A stretch of DNA of 64,000 nucleotides from Parastagonospora avenae f. sp. tritici 18332-5 (GCA_022559985.1 JAFJTR010000114.1:1-64000), one strand, 5' to 3'. Numbered from the stretch's first letter, positions 43,376 to 55,701 are shown. Numbers and translations are program-made. Notes: generated from the sequence alone by a model not told the origin.

Positions 43376-45268
43376 TTAATACTGCATCTCGCCCCTCCTA
43401 AACAAGATATCTCCTCCAGTGATCCCCGATCTCCCACTCAAAGCTGTCTTCACAATCCCCTTCGCATGCAAATCCTTAACCAAGCTAAACAGCATTCCAT
43501 CACATCCCTTGGCGGCCAGGAAGTCCACTGTCACTGGAAGGTACTCCACATGTCCAGTGATGGTCGAGTTATACGGCGCCTCGCCAATCGGGACAACAAA
43601 ATCCGGCACCTCAGCCATAACACTAATACGACTATTGCTGAAGCCAAATGGAACGCCAGGCTCCTCGAAATAGACGTTGCGCGGGTCGGCTCGTGCGGTG
43701 GAGCCAACGTACAGGACGAGCGACTCAGAGCAGGATTTGGGTGATGGAGCGAGGACGCCAGAGTTGACCCAGTCCATAAAGATGGTCTTGTTGGCAACCG
43801 CCTCTTCAACAGTATTTGTCTGGTTGGCGCCCCAGCCCCAGCGTGCGAGAGGTACTGGGTTCACGAATGGTCGGCGGCCATCGTATTTGGCGGCATAATC
43901 AGCGTAGAATGGGTCGCGAACGAGCTCAATCTGCTGCTTGGTGATGAGAATCGCGTAAGTGAGGTTCATGAGGGTCTCCAGGGGTGCAATGCTGGGATTG
44001 TCATTGCTAAACTCAGAGGTCAGGTTGTAGGCTGACACATTAGCCTGTAGATATTCGCTGACATTTCCAAGGAAGTTCGTCAAAAGCTGATTAGCCACAC
44101 CGCTGCTTGATGTTGGCCAACCGAGCGTCTTGATAGTCTTCGGGTAGGCGTTTGTGATGGTGACGTTTGCGCCATACATGGCCTTGGCGGCGTCCATCCA
44201 GATGGCAGGATCGCGAGCGAGTAATCCTGGAGTGTCAAGTACTGGGCTGAGGGGCATGGTGTGGTTCAGAGAAACGAGACCATGGGAGGGTCTGTTGCCG
44301 AAGAGGCCCTGAACCTGCGATGGACCGCGCACACTACCTCCAGTATCAGAACCAAGCGAGACATCTAGCCAGTGATAAGAAGCAGTTCCAGCGCCTCCGC
44401 CAGAAGAGCTGGATGATGTGTCCTGATACCCGTCGCCCCTTGGATTGAACGCCTCATGATAATCAACCCAGTCCGCGGTGGCTTGCTCGCCATTCGCAAA
44501 TTGACTTGTGAGCATCTTGCCAACAACGATAGCTCCAGCGTCGATCAGATTTTGTACGGGAGGAGCTGTATTGTTGGCAGGAGGGTAGAACCAGTACCAA
44601 GCCCGATTACCGTTGCTGGTGCGCAGTCCTTTGATGTCGTAGATATCCTTGATACCAATTCGGACGCCAGCGAGCGGCTTTTCGGCAGTTTTTGTGTAGT
44701 AGAGGCGGGATGGTACAGCAATCGCTTGTTTCTGGCCAACAGTGGCAGCTGGTAGCACGGAAAAAGTGCCATCGCCATTAGAGATGGCTGATTCGAGGAA
44801 TGCTCCTTGGACGTCCGAGAACAGTCTCCAGGCCTCGTAAACTTCACCAGCAGCATTGATAAAGTAGGGTCCTGGAGCTAGCGTACAGGATGCAGCACCA
44901 CTTAATATGGTGTACGTAGAGTTCATCGGTGCACTACCTTGAGTGTAAATAGCTGGTTCGCGTCAGAATGCTGTCTTGGTCGGACCCTTGGGAAACATAC
45001 CCTCAAGAAAGGCTGGCTGCCAAACATCGTCCTCGCTGTAAGATGCAACATCGACGCTGCCACTCTTCACCACAGTGATAGGCACAAATGGCCCGTCCTT
45101 GAACGAAGCCTGGAGTTCTTCACATCCACTGATACTTGCTGTGGGCTTTCCTGGTAAGAAATAGTCCACGTCGTTGAGCGATAGTGTGAGGCCCTTAGAG
45201 GAGACAGCGGCCTGGACACTAGAGGCAAGAGCGACTGAGGCAACGCTCAAAGCCTGAAGAAATCCCAT
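43376..45268 (-). CDS. Secreted amidase-signature hydrolase
   Basis: Exons 45268-45001 and 44937-43376, intron 45000-44938 (GTATGT...TCAAG), 609 aa. Signal peptide 1-20 (ALASSVQAAV), then a fungal-specific N-terminal domain of about 110 aa, then the amidase-signature fold: catalytic Lys186 (GIKDIYD), cis-Ser in the SSSSSGGGAG stretch (about 264-269) and nucleophile Ser291 in GSDTGGSVRGPS. The family hydrolyses amide bonds (GatA, fatty-acid amide hydrolase, indoleacetamide hydrolase). This one is exported and carries many NxS/T sequons, so it should act outside or in the secretory route; the substrate is unknown. The acceptor AAG is unusual but gives the only in-frame join (LEGGSAPMNS). Confidence 0.88.
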
Positions 45269-45325
45269 CTTGACTATTAAAGACTGACGAGCGCCAGAAA
45301 CTTGTCTGTGCAGCTCATCGCCTAG

Positions 45326-45332
45326 CTTTATA
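45326..45332 (-). promoter_or_regulatory. TATA box of the amidase gene
   Basis: TATAAAG on the minus strand about 58 nt upstream of the ATG at 45268. Confidence 0.5.
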
Positions 45333-46113
45333 AGACATACATCGGAAGGCAGCCACCGGACAAACAGCAAATGCCGCATCGTACGCATCATACCAACACA
45401 GTCTGTCATGACACGCCGTTAACCATACAGGTACCGCATCTAGTCTTGTTTTAGTATCTAATAGGAAGATCGGATACCTCAGTGGACCGGTATCTGCCAT
45501 GAGGCACGTATTTTTGTATGCCTGTCCATGAGGCGCATGATAAGCCTGCCGACGGAATCGAATTGATAAGCGTAAAGAAGTCAGCGAGGCCTGCAGAGTG
45601 CCTCAGTCGGCTTCAATAGGTCCGAAATGAGAAACATGTCAGCGAATCCTGTGGAAGATGTCCATGAGCCGTGGTCCCAAGATCCTTATCTCTGGGAAGT
45701 GCAGTGGAGTTGCTGCGTAGCGGCTCGCGTAAACGATAGGAACGTGGCATGGATGCGCTAGGAACGACAGGCTGCATTCCAACATTTCTACAGACGGCTA
45801 GAATATTAGTCATTTCCAGCTTGTCACAATTTGAGGATAGCAAGGATGCTAAATAACACTCGATTCATACTGTGCCTTGGCGTTGTTGTTCGGCATTTAT
45901 CTATCCAAGAGCGCGCGCGACGAATATATGTCAGGGCCCGCAGTCGCCCTGAAGACTCGACAGCAATGTGTGTACGTGCTTCGAATACATCAAATGGGCA
46001 ACTGCTTCTACGCTTGAATTTTTCTATGGCCCCGCCGAAAAGTAGCATAGCCAACTATCGCTCACGAGCATGGCGATGCCACCAAAAGTATAAAGGATCT
46101 CAGTATCTCACGG
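45333..46113. other. Intergenic, nothing recognised
   Basis: No open frame with a domain. Contains distal amidase promoter and the 3' flank of the DUF2231 gene. Confidence 0.5.
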
Positions 46114-46726
46114 CTACTGGGTCTTCTTCGCACTCCTGTTCTGGAAACCTATGCCATGGATATACACTAGCGAGCCACCCAAGTACGCAGCGTACAGCGT
46201 GGTCGGCAGCGCCACCACGGTGCTAATCATCAAGTTGGTAGCATCTGGGGTAAAGCCTGGGTTGTCCCTCCTCGACCACCAATTATACAAAGCACCAATG
46301 GCCGCAATGTCATTGATCAGAGCGTGCATAACGCCAAGTTTGGCTTTCTTCGAGGAGAATCCGTCGCGTTGGATGACAGGCATGAGTTGCTGAGCACCGG
46401 TGACTACAGCGGGCACTGTGAACAGGAGTGTGAGGATGGTGGTGTAGTACGACAATACTGGGAACAAGCTCGGCTGAATGGCTATGCCCATGGTCTTGAC
46501 TACGCGGCGTGTTAGCTGGATCAAATCGCACCTTGTGTTCGACGTACAGGTCGAGGCTACGATCGAAGCTGTCGGCGCAAACTTGGACGCAAAGTACACG
46601 GCATCCAGACCTCCCGTCAATACCGTGGTGGTGATGGGGAAGTGGACGGTCGCTACAGCAAATCAGCATTGTCTCGCGTATCGGTCGAGCACAAAGAATC
46701 ATACCTGGATGTGCTGGGTGCGACAT
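46114..46726 (-). CDS. DUF2231 integral membrane protein
   Basis: Three exons, 46726-46705, 46652-46548 and 46499-46114; introns 46704-46653 and 46547-46500 (with CTAAC branch); 170 aa. The first exon is only 22 nt, and joining it gives MSHPAHPATVHFPITTTVLTGG, the HPxxVHFPI hallmark of DUF2231 membrane proteins. Hydrophobic helices follow: VLSYYTTILTLLFTVPAVVTG, VMHALINDIAAIGALYNWW and LMISTVVALPTTLYAAYLGG. Bacterial relatives are four-helix membrane proteins sometimes linked to haem or redox, and fungal function is unknown. Three in-frame joins and the family motif across the first splice make the model firm. Confidence 0.82.
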
Positions 46727-47108
46727 TATGACTTGATAACTGTTCGTTGTCCGGATTGCACTCAGAGCGACATCAACTGAGGGTTATGTACAGACAGCAA
46801 AGCCGGGAGCGCATAGGACGCCCTGTGGAGAGCCGAGCGCAACTGCAGTGCGACGAAGAACACTCGTTCGACCAATCATCGCATTGGGCCTCATCAGACA
46901 TTGTTCCTTCAGACTGCAGAAGGCTGTCGTCATCGATTCTGCAACCCGCCGGCGACCCGAAGACCGTGATATTTGTTGGTGGATGACCGAAAGTGGTAAA
47001 GCCTCAGGCACCCCCTGCGTCAGCCGAACATCGTGGCTGTGATTTGCTGATCTTCTCAACTGTGCATGCGATAGCTGATTCACAACATGTTCGATATCAA
47101 ACGCGCCC
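46727..47108. promoter_or_regulatory. Divergent promoter region
   Basis: Between DUF2231 (minus) and the CorA-type gene (plus). No defined element seen. Confidence 0.4.
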
Positions 47109-49038
47109 ATGGACTACGCGAAGGGCTCAGAGCATGTATACGACTGGCACGATGACCCTTACTGGCGTAGTCGTCGCCTGTCGCCTGCACAAATACAGGT
47201 TCACGACATCCGCCTCGAGGGTTCCCGTCGAAATGTCGGCGCAATGCTGGAGATGCGCGAAGTCCTTTCCTCCTCATTGCTGCCAGCCCTAGAAAGGAGA
47301 GATGAGTTGGCAAATGACTTGTCGATCCAGGAAGGCACGCGGCATGAGCAGGTGCAGATTAAAACCTTAGCCCAAGAATTTGGGTGGCTCCAAGTTCTTC
47401 GCAGTAACACCGTCCAAAAATCCATCACCGACTCTCAAGAAACTAGGAAATGTCGGTGGATACACATGTATGCTATCAGATGTAGACCAAAGTTGGTGGG
47501 CTAACTCAATGTACAGATCGAGCAAATTTTCGGACTACCTCGCCGGATGCTTAGTTGGTCTTTCGGATTGGAGCAGTCCGGATCAACCTGTTACTGCTCT
47601 TCGGCAGTTGAACCACTGTATCAATCAACAAGAGCGCTTTTCGAAGCATGGAAGATACTTCGCTCCCTTCTTTCAAAATCTTGGCGATGATCGTGAAGCC
47701 AAGAAGGATAGACCTATGCTGCTCAGTGTACCTTTTCTCGATTGGGGACTCGATGGGGAAACACCTCCGTTGCGGTTTCAAATCGATCCAAGAGAAGGGT
47801 ATCAATCATCTAGAAGCTCTTCACATCTTTTGCGATCGATATTGCAGCATTTTTACCGACTTGAAGACACCAGCGATCGAGAGCCTCAGCAGGTCTTCAC
47901 GAAGCATAAGCCCTGGTTGACTGATCGTAATTTGGATCTGAAGGTTCAGCGTTTCTATGGTCACCAGCCGACCTCGCTTGTCGTGGATGAGCTTTGGATT
48001 CTGGTGATTGATGCAAGGCACGTCGTCACCTTTTCAAGTAATCAATCGTGGAAATCACGCTGGCCTCCACTCCAGGTAGCTGCGCGCATCGCAGAAGTGT
48101 CGTTTCGTGGCATCCGAAACAGTTTGATCAATACCTACCCCAGAAATAGCGAGCAGGGCTATAGCGGACAGGATTACACTTCATCACTTCACGTCATTGC
48201 GGCCCTGAGCGGAGCATTGGGTATGCTGCATCGATCATTCTGGACAGACATTCCTCTGTGTCTATCAGACAGATATGCTAGCTACCTGTCGCATCTGCAG
48301 TATCGTTTACTTCGCGCGCCAAATTCGAAACTTGTCATGGACCTCCTGCAAGTGCAAGAGGAACTCAACATCGTCATATCTATCACGGAGCAACAGATGG
48401 AGCTTGTCACGAGCCTTCAGGGACATGCGTTAACGCGACGCAACAGACCACAGTCGATGGATGCATCACAGCCATATATCGAGCAGCCTCCAAGTTCATT
48501 ACCACCATCAGATGTGGCTACTTATCGCCAAGTTTCGTTCTCGCATCTATCTGACCCTGCCGCGCAGCTTCTCGAAAACCTGCAACGAGAGTACGCCGAC
48601 TTAGTCGATCTACGCGAAAACACCAACGCACTCATCAATCGTACCATCCAGCTCGTCAACATTCGTCTCGAAGACCACGGGAAAGCAATCTTAGTGTTTA
48701 CCATTGTCACCATGATATTTCTGCCATTATCCTTCATCTCGTCCTTCTTCGGCATGAACTTCTCGGACATTCGGGACATGGATAACACCTCGCACCTATT
48801 CTGGATAGTAGCCGGATCTTTGACTGTCGGCACTGTGGCCTTTAGCGTGTTCCTAGCTTTCTATGGTGGAGCCATTGTTGAGTGGTTCGTGACCTGGCGA
48901 GAGCATCGGCAGCGGAGAATGAAGAAGAGAATCGCGGGGAAGAAGAGGAAGCTTGAGATCCGACAGAAGCAACAAAACCGATTGGCTAACTTTGAGGTAT
49001 TGGATGCTTTGCGACCGAAGCCAAACGGCCCGTTCTGA
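47109..49038 (+). CDS. CorA-type divalent cation transporter, with a frame break near 47370
   Basis: The main frame (47371-49038) encodes a soluble N-terminal domain with VDELWILVID, a helical region, then the two CorA transmembrane helices at the end: ILVFTIVTMIFLPLSFISSFF followed by the GMN motif (FFGMNFSDI), and LFWIVAGSLTVGTVAFSVFLAF. A basic tail (RQRRMKKRIAGKKRK) follows. GMN plus two C-terminal helices defines CorA/Mrs2/Alr1 Mg2+ channels. The N-terminus starts at ATG 47109 in another frame (MDYAKGSEHVYDWHDDPYW); the two join at about 47366-47371, where dropping one base would read QIKTL-PKNLGGSKFF. No intron with phase-matched ends of normal size was found. Either the gene is frameshifted, the assembly has a one-base error, or the start lies elsewhere. 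Confidence 0.75.
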
Positions 49039-49477
49039 AGCTGCGTCGAACAGTGGGTCTCTATGTCTCAGCACGCAGTGCTGTCAAGCACATAGTTTCG
49101 CGTGCACGGCATCACTAAGCTTAAATGCGGCGGCGAAAGCCCAGGCATTGACCAGTTCTCACAATTCGAGCCTCACAACTGATCTGAATACCATGAACAG
49201 TCACTTCGGTTCGTCTACAAAGGACGCCAAGTAGCCTCGGAAGCATGCTTCCCCTGTTTGCGTCTTGTATATGGGCTAGTCATCATGCACTATGGGGTAA
49301 AGCAGCCCTATCCTCTAAGACAAAATCTATACATGTAACAAAGTTGCGTCACAGGTTGCGAAGTCATGAGTCAATCCAAGCTTGCTGTTAGACTGTCATT
49401 CTGCATACATGTATACAAAGGTCCCAGTTCGTGCTTGTTGACTAGATCTGCGTACACCGCTTCCTGGTACCATCAAA
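49039..49477. other. Intergenic, nothing recognised
   Basis: 3' flank of the CorA gene and promoter of the methyltransferase pseudogene. Confidence 0.5.
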
Positions 49478-50186
49478 ATGCCCGAACAAGGTGAGACCAT
49501 CCCAGCTGGATCATTATCCGACAACCAAATATTCATTCCATAAGCAGTATCAGAAAACTTGAAGGGCCGACTCAAAACGTCTTACGATGCGATTGCGGAA
49601 ACTTACGGCGCCCGCTTCACCAAGGAGGACGGTCCTGTGTCTGTACGATTGCGCTACGTCAAAAGAATGATCGAACAACTCAACGCCAGCGGCACTATCG
49701 AAGCCAATATTTTCGAACTTCGATGTTGATCCGGCGTCCCCGCCACCAAATTCATGCTTCAAAACGAGAAGCCCAAGTTCCGCGTCACAGGCAACGATCT
49801 ATCTACCGTGCAGACAAAGCTTGCGCGAGAAAACTTGGCCACTTTCAAAGACCGAACGACACTCATCGAAGGTGACATGCTGGCTCTCGACTTTCTTGAC
49901 TCCACATTTGACGCGCGAAGAGCAGGCTCAGCTCATGAAGAAGATTGCGGGCTGGCTGAAGCCAGGCGGTTACTTTCGCGCGAACTTTGCTGCGGACGAG
50001 TTGGAGAAACCTGAGGTTGATAGATGGCTGGATCGCGAAAAGGGGTGGATATTTTGGAGTGGCTGGGGTAAGGACAGAACTTTGAAGATGGTGAGAGACG
50101 CTGGATTGGAGGTGCTGGTTGAAGAGGTTCTTGAGGAAGTTGGTGATGCGACTTTCTTGTGGGTATTGGCGAAGAAGGCATTGTAG
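49478..50186 (+). pseudogene. SAM-dependent methyltransferase, inactivated
   Basis: ATG 49478 (MPEQ), intron 49491-49547 (GTGAGA...GCAG), then a class I methyltransferase frame (YDAIAETYGARFTKEDGPVSVRLRYV). In motif I, where E-L-G-C-G-S-G is expected, the sequence reads ELRC-stop-SG: a TGA at 49727-49729 and a Gly-to-Arg change. The same frame goes on through GVPATKF, the motif II region and TTLIEGDMLALDF to STFDA at about 49915. There about a dozen residues (motif IV region) are missing and the frame changes; the other frame continues REEQAQLMKKIAGWLKPGGYFRANF to a natural end at 50186. The stop inside the SAM-binding loop and the internal deletion each abolish function. Confidence 0.82.
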
Positions 50187-50260
50187 ACAGATCGCGAGGC
50201 TTATTGTTGTTCGAAGAAAATTGAAGACTTTCGATAAGTTATACTGCTTACATCAATTGA

Positions 50261-52403
50261 TTAGTCTAGTGAGATATACCAGTCGGAGTGATCGACACTA
50301 GCAGCGGTCGTAGATAGCACTGGCACGTCCTCCCACAACGCAGCAATATCGAGCGAAGAATAACGCTGCTCCCTGTCGGAAGTCCTTGCCAATGAAAAAA
50401 CAGCAGAGGTGAGGAAGTCGCTCTTCTGGGAAATAAAGCTGGACGTGACGGTAGGTATCAAAGTTCTTTGCCATATGAGATTCGTGTTGGCATCCGGTTT
50501 CAGTATCTCCGCTCTTTGAGTCTCTTTCAAATATCGGAGGCCCGCATCTTGAGGTCGGATCAAATCAGTTGCCCGGATCCCGCTCGCTCCTGCGCTCGAA
50601 CAGACTAAGGCTCCATCATGAGTTTGGAGTATGCCTTCAACAAACGATTCAGCGTCTCTTGCCACAAGTTTTGATACATGTTGCTGAGAACGCAACACCT
50701 CTCCTAGTTCCGCTCCTCGTCCATGTATAGCGAAGCCTCCTTGCACGGACTGGATCGGAATTTCACTGAAACCCCTGTTACTGATCTCGTGAACTCGAAC
50801 ATACCAGTCCGGCCAGCGCTTCGTTGGTGGTATGAGAGTTGTAGTGACTTCAATATCAGCGTCTTTCCATGGCTTCCACTTGCTCCGCAGTGTCGTGACT
50901 ATCTCTTTCATGTCTTCCTTGCTGCACACCGTCGCTGTACCAAAGTTGTGCTCGGAAATCTTCCACGGCACACGCCATGTATCACCGCCATCCTTGCTGA
51001 GCGCCAGTGTATTGTCCGGTGCAATTTGCTGTATCAAAGTACCAGTGGGTACGCTAAAGCCAAAATGTGACGAGTATGCATATTTGCCATATTTGGCTTC
51101 AGTCGCTTTGAGCGGCCATGGACAGTACTGCCCCATGGATATGAGGAAATGATGTTTGCCGGTGTTGCAGATGATATGCATCGGTGGGCCAATGGGAACC
51201 ACTGAGAGAGTATTGCTTGTCGGAAGTTGTTTCTCCTGGGCAGTCCAGAAAGGGTGGTCGTCCGAAGTTCCAAGCGCAAGGAATGATTTCAGAGCCCAAT
51301 ATGGTGATTGTGGACTATTGTAGTCTTCGCTCATGTACATGTTCGGATACGTAAAGCCTATGGTCAGCGTCCCATCGACATTGAACATGTCGTGCTTAGT
51401 GCCCCACCAACGGAAGTGGCGCAAGAGAAGTCCTTTTACGACGCCCCAGTCATCAAGCGGAGATGGCAGCTCCACGTCAGCAAACGCTATGGCTGACCAG
51501 AAGCCGGCGAAAGCGAAGCGATATGTAAGACTCCTACCGAAAGGAATAGCAGCTCCTGCTTATCTTCAGCAATGTTCTGTGCGTATAGAATATCATCCCA
51601 TCTCGCTCACCATCGGTATCGAAGTATCTCCAAAAAGACATAGCAAATTCTTTTGCTCTTGCAATGAATCGATCGCACCTTTCTGGGTCAATGTCTCGCG
51701 CCATCTTGGCGTAGATGAGTTGCGAGAACTGGATCGCGAAGCTCCCCGAGTAGTAGTCTGCTTGTCGACCGTCTTCACTCCAGAACCCATCGGCTGCCCA
51801 TCCATCGCCCTGGTAAAACTGCTCCATAGTGTCCAAGTCTGCTTTCATAGCGTCTACAACATCATCGTGAGACATGCCACATACTTTTACCAGAGCCAGG
51901 TTAGTCATTACCCTAAACCACAACCAGTTCGTTTGTGGAAAGTCTTTTCCGTTGATGGTTTTCAGCCACTCCGTGATGTTCTGCTTCGTTTTTTCTGATT
52001 GAGAATGGAACATAGCATCCGGTGCGGCTAGTAGTGCAAAGGAGATGATTTCCATCTCCACCATGCGTTGATCGCGGAGTACAACAGGCAGCCAATATTC
52101 AGCATGCGTCGGATCAGTGCCGTTTGCGAGGCCCTTGACATAAGGTTCGATCAATTCGTTGTATTCGTCCTTGGTGACAAGGGACGAGTGCAAGAGTGTG
52201 CCCACAGCCCATAGCGCTCGAGCATATCCCTCAAGTTGGGCGGCTACATCGTCAAAATGAGTCCCAGTGACTAAAGGTAGCCTTATTCGCGCTCCGCCAG
52301 GCGATTGGTACGGTTTCAGTGCGCGGAGCAACGAAACGGAGGCGGTCTTGAAGTCGGCGTGACTGCGGAAAGCGTTGTCGGAGAAGCCTGCCAAAGGAGG
52401 CAT
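50261..52403 (-). CDS. DUF2264 protein, GH154-type glycoside hydrolase
   Basis: Exons 52403-51611 and 51555-50261, intron 51610-51556 (GTGAGC...GCAG), 695 aa. The first 400 residues are the alpha/alpha-barrel DUF2264 domain (LEGYARALWAVGTLL near the start, NWLWFRVMTNLALVKV, GDGWAADGFWSEDGRQADYYSGSFAIQFSQLIYA, FGRSLTYRFAFAGFWSA), followed by a beta-rich C-terminal domain. DUF2264 proteins have been placed in family GH154, which includes a beta-glucuronidase; that link is recalled, not computed. No signal peptide, so probably cytosolic. Head-to-head with the Zn2Cys6 regulator (396 nt apart) and close to GH88, GH5 and a transporter, which supports a role in using uronic-acid-containing glycans. 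Confidence 0.85.
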
Positions 52404-52799
52404 GTCGTCTTGAGCCTCCAGGATTCACGTGTTGAAGAAGGGTCGATGCAGAACTGGCAGCCTCGTTGCCATGCTGTCAGAAGTTGCCAAGTTCAACGTC
52501 AAGCGGGGCCAACAACCATCTCCACGCGCACCACTTCATCATGCATAAGGAAATGCATCCGCATCGTCCGACTGTCGCGCATCGCGCGACCTCCAATCGC
52601 GAACAATAGAGTCATGCATCGCATGGATCAGGGGATAGCCTCATTAGCCGAAGCAATTGGTTAGCGTTGGCCTGCGGGGAAGCCTTGAAGCGGAGGAGCC
52701 ACCGAACCTGGAATCAAGAGAATCAGACATAACCCGCTGCCCGCTGGATGCAGTCCTCCACAGTTTTCATCTCCAGCAGCACTTGGACATGTCGCGCCG
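52404..52799. promoter_or_regulatory. Bidirectional promoter of GH154 and the Zn2Cys6 regulator
   Basis: Contains two GCGGGG hexamers (52503-52508 and 52674-52679) matching the CreA carbon-repressor consensus SYGGRG, and one inverted CGG pair with an 8-nt gap, CGG(N8)CCG at 52691-52704, the type of site bound by Zn2Cys6 dimers. Hexamers of this kind arise by chance, so this is suggestive only. Confidence 0.45.
52691..52704 (+). promoter_or_regulatory. Candidate Zn2Cys6 operator CGG-N8-CCG
   Basis: Palindromic CGG half-sites 96 nt upstream of the regulator start, so autoregulation would be possible. A copy with N7 spacing (CGG-CAGCCTG-CCG) lies at about 57456-57472 between GH88 and GH5. Confidence 0.3.
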
Positions 52800-55528
52800 A
52801 TGTCGACTGGCTGGAACAATCTTTCAATAAGCAATGGTAGTCAGGCTGGTGACGATGACATCCCAGCTTGTTCTAGTTGCAAGAAGCGGAAGTTGCGCTG
52901 CTCAAGGGAGACTCCCACATGTTCGCATTGTCAGCGGCTAGGTAGGTCTGAGATGGTTTGGGTCTTCCGTTGAATCTAGGGCTGACACTGCAGCCAGGCA
53001 CTGAATGTGTGTATAATGCAAAACAAAAACCTGGTCTCAAACCAGGAGCTGTAGAAGCATTAACGCGTCGCGTCGGTACGACGCCTACCAGCTTTGAATC
53101 AGAGTTGCGGCTTATATTTATAGCATTTCTTGAACGAATATTGCTGGATGAAGGCGGCAACATCCGTCCGCGGTACAACGATTTCGCGGATTCTGATACG
53201 CGACATTCTGTCAACGATGCAAATACCGAATCAGTCCGCGCGGCCGAATTGGTCCAGCAAAATGATGCCATAGACGGCAAATTTCGATACCAACAAGTAG
53301 AAGATCCGCTCCAGCACTCATCCAAAACATCAGCGCAAGAACAACGACCTGTCAACCCACTGAAGCGCAAACTAGATCATGCTCAGCCTCCGTATTGGCC
53401 GTTCGACCTGGACGATGTCGACTCATCGCATCACTTACCAGAGCAGCCACTGTTGTGTAAAGTGGTAGAATTCTTCTGTACATCCTTCCATCACTGGATC
53501 CCATATATCCACAAGCAGAGACTTCAAAATCGTGTACGCGAAGGCTTCCAGAGTGCTGGCTTTGACCTACTACTTCACGCCATGGTAGTCACGACATTAA
53601 GGCACATGGATCCTAATGTGCTCTTCCTGGATCGAGACCAGGTCAAAAGACAAGTCAAAATCTCTCGCTCAGTTGTAGAGGCCAGGTCCATACAGGACGT
53701 TTCCGTTGAGAGCCTGCAGGCACTCATTTTGGTCGTGTTTGATCATGTAAGTGATGCTCATCAGAACAAAGGAAGTGCACTAGATGGAGGAACAAGATCT
53801 TCATCGTAATCAAAGTACCCCATGGCAATGATTACGCAACAAAAGCCCACGAGACATGTGGGAATAAGCCTCAAACGCGCTCATACTGACTATGAGTAGC
53901 TTAACAACGGTCAGGCCCAGCGAGCCTGGCCGTTGATCGGTTCGCTCACGAGAACGATTGATTACTTACAATTGACCACCGAGCCGTCTCAGTCTCAATA
54001 TGGATCCCTTATGAAGCCAGTGCGTTTGCTGCCGCCATCGAACGACTGGACCGAGCTCGAAGAGCGTCGCAGACTCTTTTGGGTCGTTTTTCTGCTTGAT
54101 CGATTTTGCTCAATCTCGACAGGCTGGAACACGAGTCTTACTGCCGAAGACGTTCATAGGAGACTACCAGCAGATGGTGGTTACTTTACACGCGAAGAGC
54201 CCGTGACGACCCCGTTCTTTGGAATCTGGAACAAGGCTGCCGCGAGGATTGGTAGATCACTTGCTCATTTACCAGCGCAGTACAACGAAGAAGACCCAGC
54301 TATTAGTGACTTGCCCGTGGGAGCCAGCCCGAGTTCTGCCAATGGCTATATCGATGCCTCCAAGCTCGGTGCTTTTGCTTATTGTGTGGAAGCCACAGAG
54401 TCGCTAAGTCAGGTAACGACATTCTTTCTCCAACAGCGAATCAACTGGCAGGACAAAGAACACGCCATCAATTGGTTGACACGTTTCAAGGAGCTGGACC
54501 TTAGACTCGTCCAATGGAAAATGTTTTTGCCGCGCAAATGGGCCGATGCAGATATATCCGCTGATCGAGAAGTCATCGATATGGACCCTAATCTTACACT
54601 TGCACACATCACGCATAACACGTCTATGATCCTACTTCATCATACGATAGCGTATCCTCCACGGGGCTGGAATGATTATGTTGCTCTGCCTCAGAATTGC
54701 AGTGCGCAAACATGCGAGCTTGCAGCCATCGAAACTTCCAACATCGTGGATAAATTTCTCATACATACGCCCATCCCCTTCGTAAATGCGCAATTTGCAT
54801 TCTGCGCCTATGTCGCAGCAAAAGCTCTCCTTTTCAGTCACCAAGCGAAACGAAAATCGCAACTCCGGCCCGAGTTCCAGCGCCTGGTAAGGAATCTGTG
54901 GGAGATGTCTGATCGCTGGTCTGGTAACGATAGTAACGCGGAGGCTTTGACGACGCCCACGACCCAACCTGGAATTTTCGCAAATCACCTTGCAAGTCTA
55001 CATGATGCCTGCAAAGACACTCAGTTTAGCTTTGATCTATATGATCACTCGTGCGCACCAGGTGTACAGCAGTATGCCAGTCCGATGACCACTGCGACCC
55101 CAAGATCTCACGCTCCCCGAGACACTCCCGTCACACATCACGTACGGAACAACAGCATGAATAGCTCTCAGTCAGCCCTAAGTCCAAGACGCCTACCTTC
55201 CACCACCGGTTACCCATTAGGTCAAGGGAATTCTTACGTCACCACTCCCGGTTCGCAGCCCTATATGGCATCGTCATCCTATACAGCACAGCACGCGATG
55301 AACGCATTTCCTAGCATTACCCATCCAGATCAGAACGTACGGGCTGACACATTTGCCACACCGAATGCTCCAATGACTCGGCCTCACCCAGCGAATGTAG
55401 CACACAACCAGAGCGTGCAAGACCAGTCTCTGATCACACTCTCTGACACATTCCTAGACGCACAGTTCCTCGATATGGATCGCGTCATCACTTTTGAAGA
55501 TGCGAACTTCTTCATACCCTGGCAATAG
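52800..55528 (+). CDS. Zn2Cys6 transcription factor with fungal-specific TF domain, probable cluster regulator
   Basis: Exons 52800-52941, 52998-53746 and 53900-55528; introns 52942-52997 and 53747-53899 (153 nt, with a CTGAC branch); 839 aa. The binuclear zinc cluster has all six Cys at 24, 27, 34, 41, 44 and 51 (C-x2-C-x6-C-x6-C-x2-C-x6-C) with the basic loop KKRKLR; the last Cys is supplied by exon 2, which supports intron 1. The middle-homology domain (FFCTSFHHWIPYIHKQRL; later NGQAQRAWPLIGSLTRTIDYLQL and RRRLFWVVFLLDRFCS) is typical of fungal_trans proteins. The Ser/Pro/Gln-rich C-terminus may be an activation region. Its position inside the glycoside hydrolase group makes it the likely pathway regulator, an inference from context. 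Confidence 0.9.
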
Positions 55529-55701
55529 CTAACACAATTCGGATCCGTCATATTTGGTGTCGCGTGCGCATGAAGTGCCGGTAAATCCAAGGCGACAAAG
55601 TTCGCAAGCAACCACTATACGAAGAAGCTTGGATCTCCAAAGTACGATTGAAAGAAGCACAAGATAAAAGAGAGTCCTCTACGGATCGATGTACATACAC
55701 T

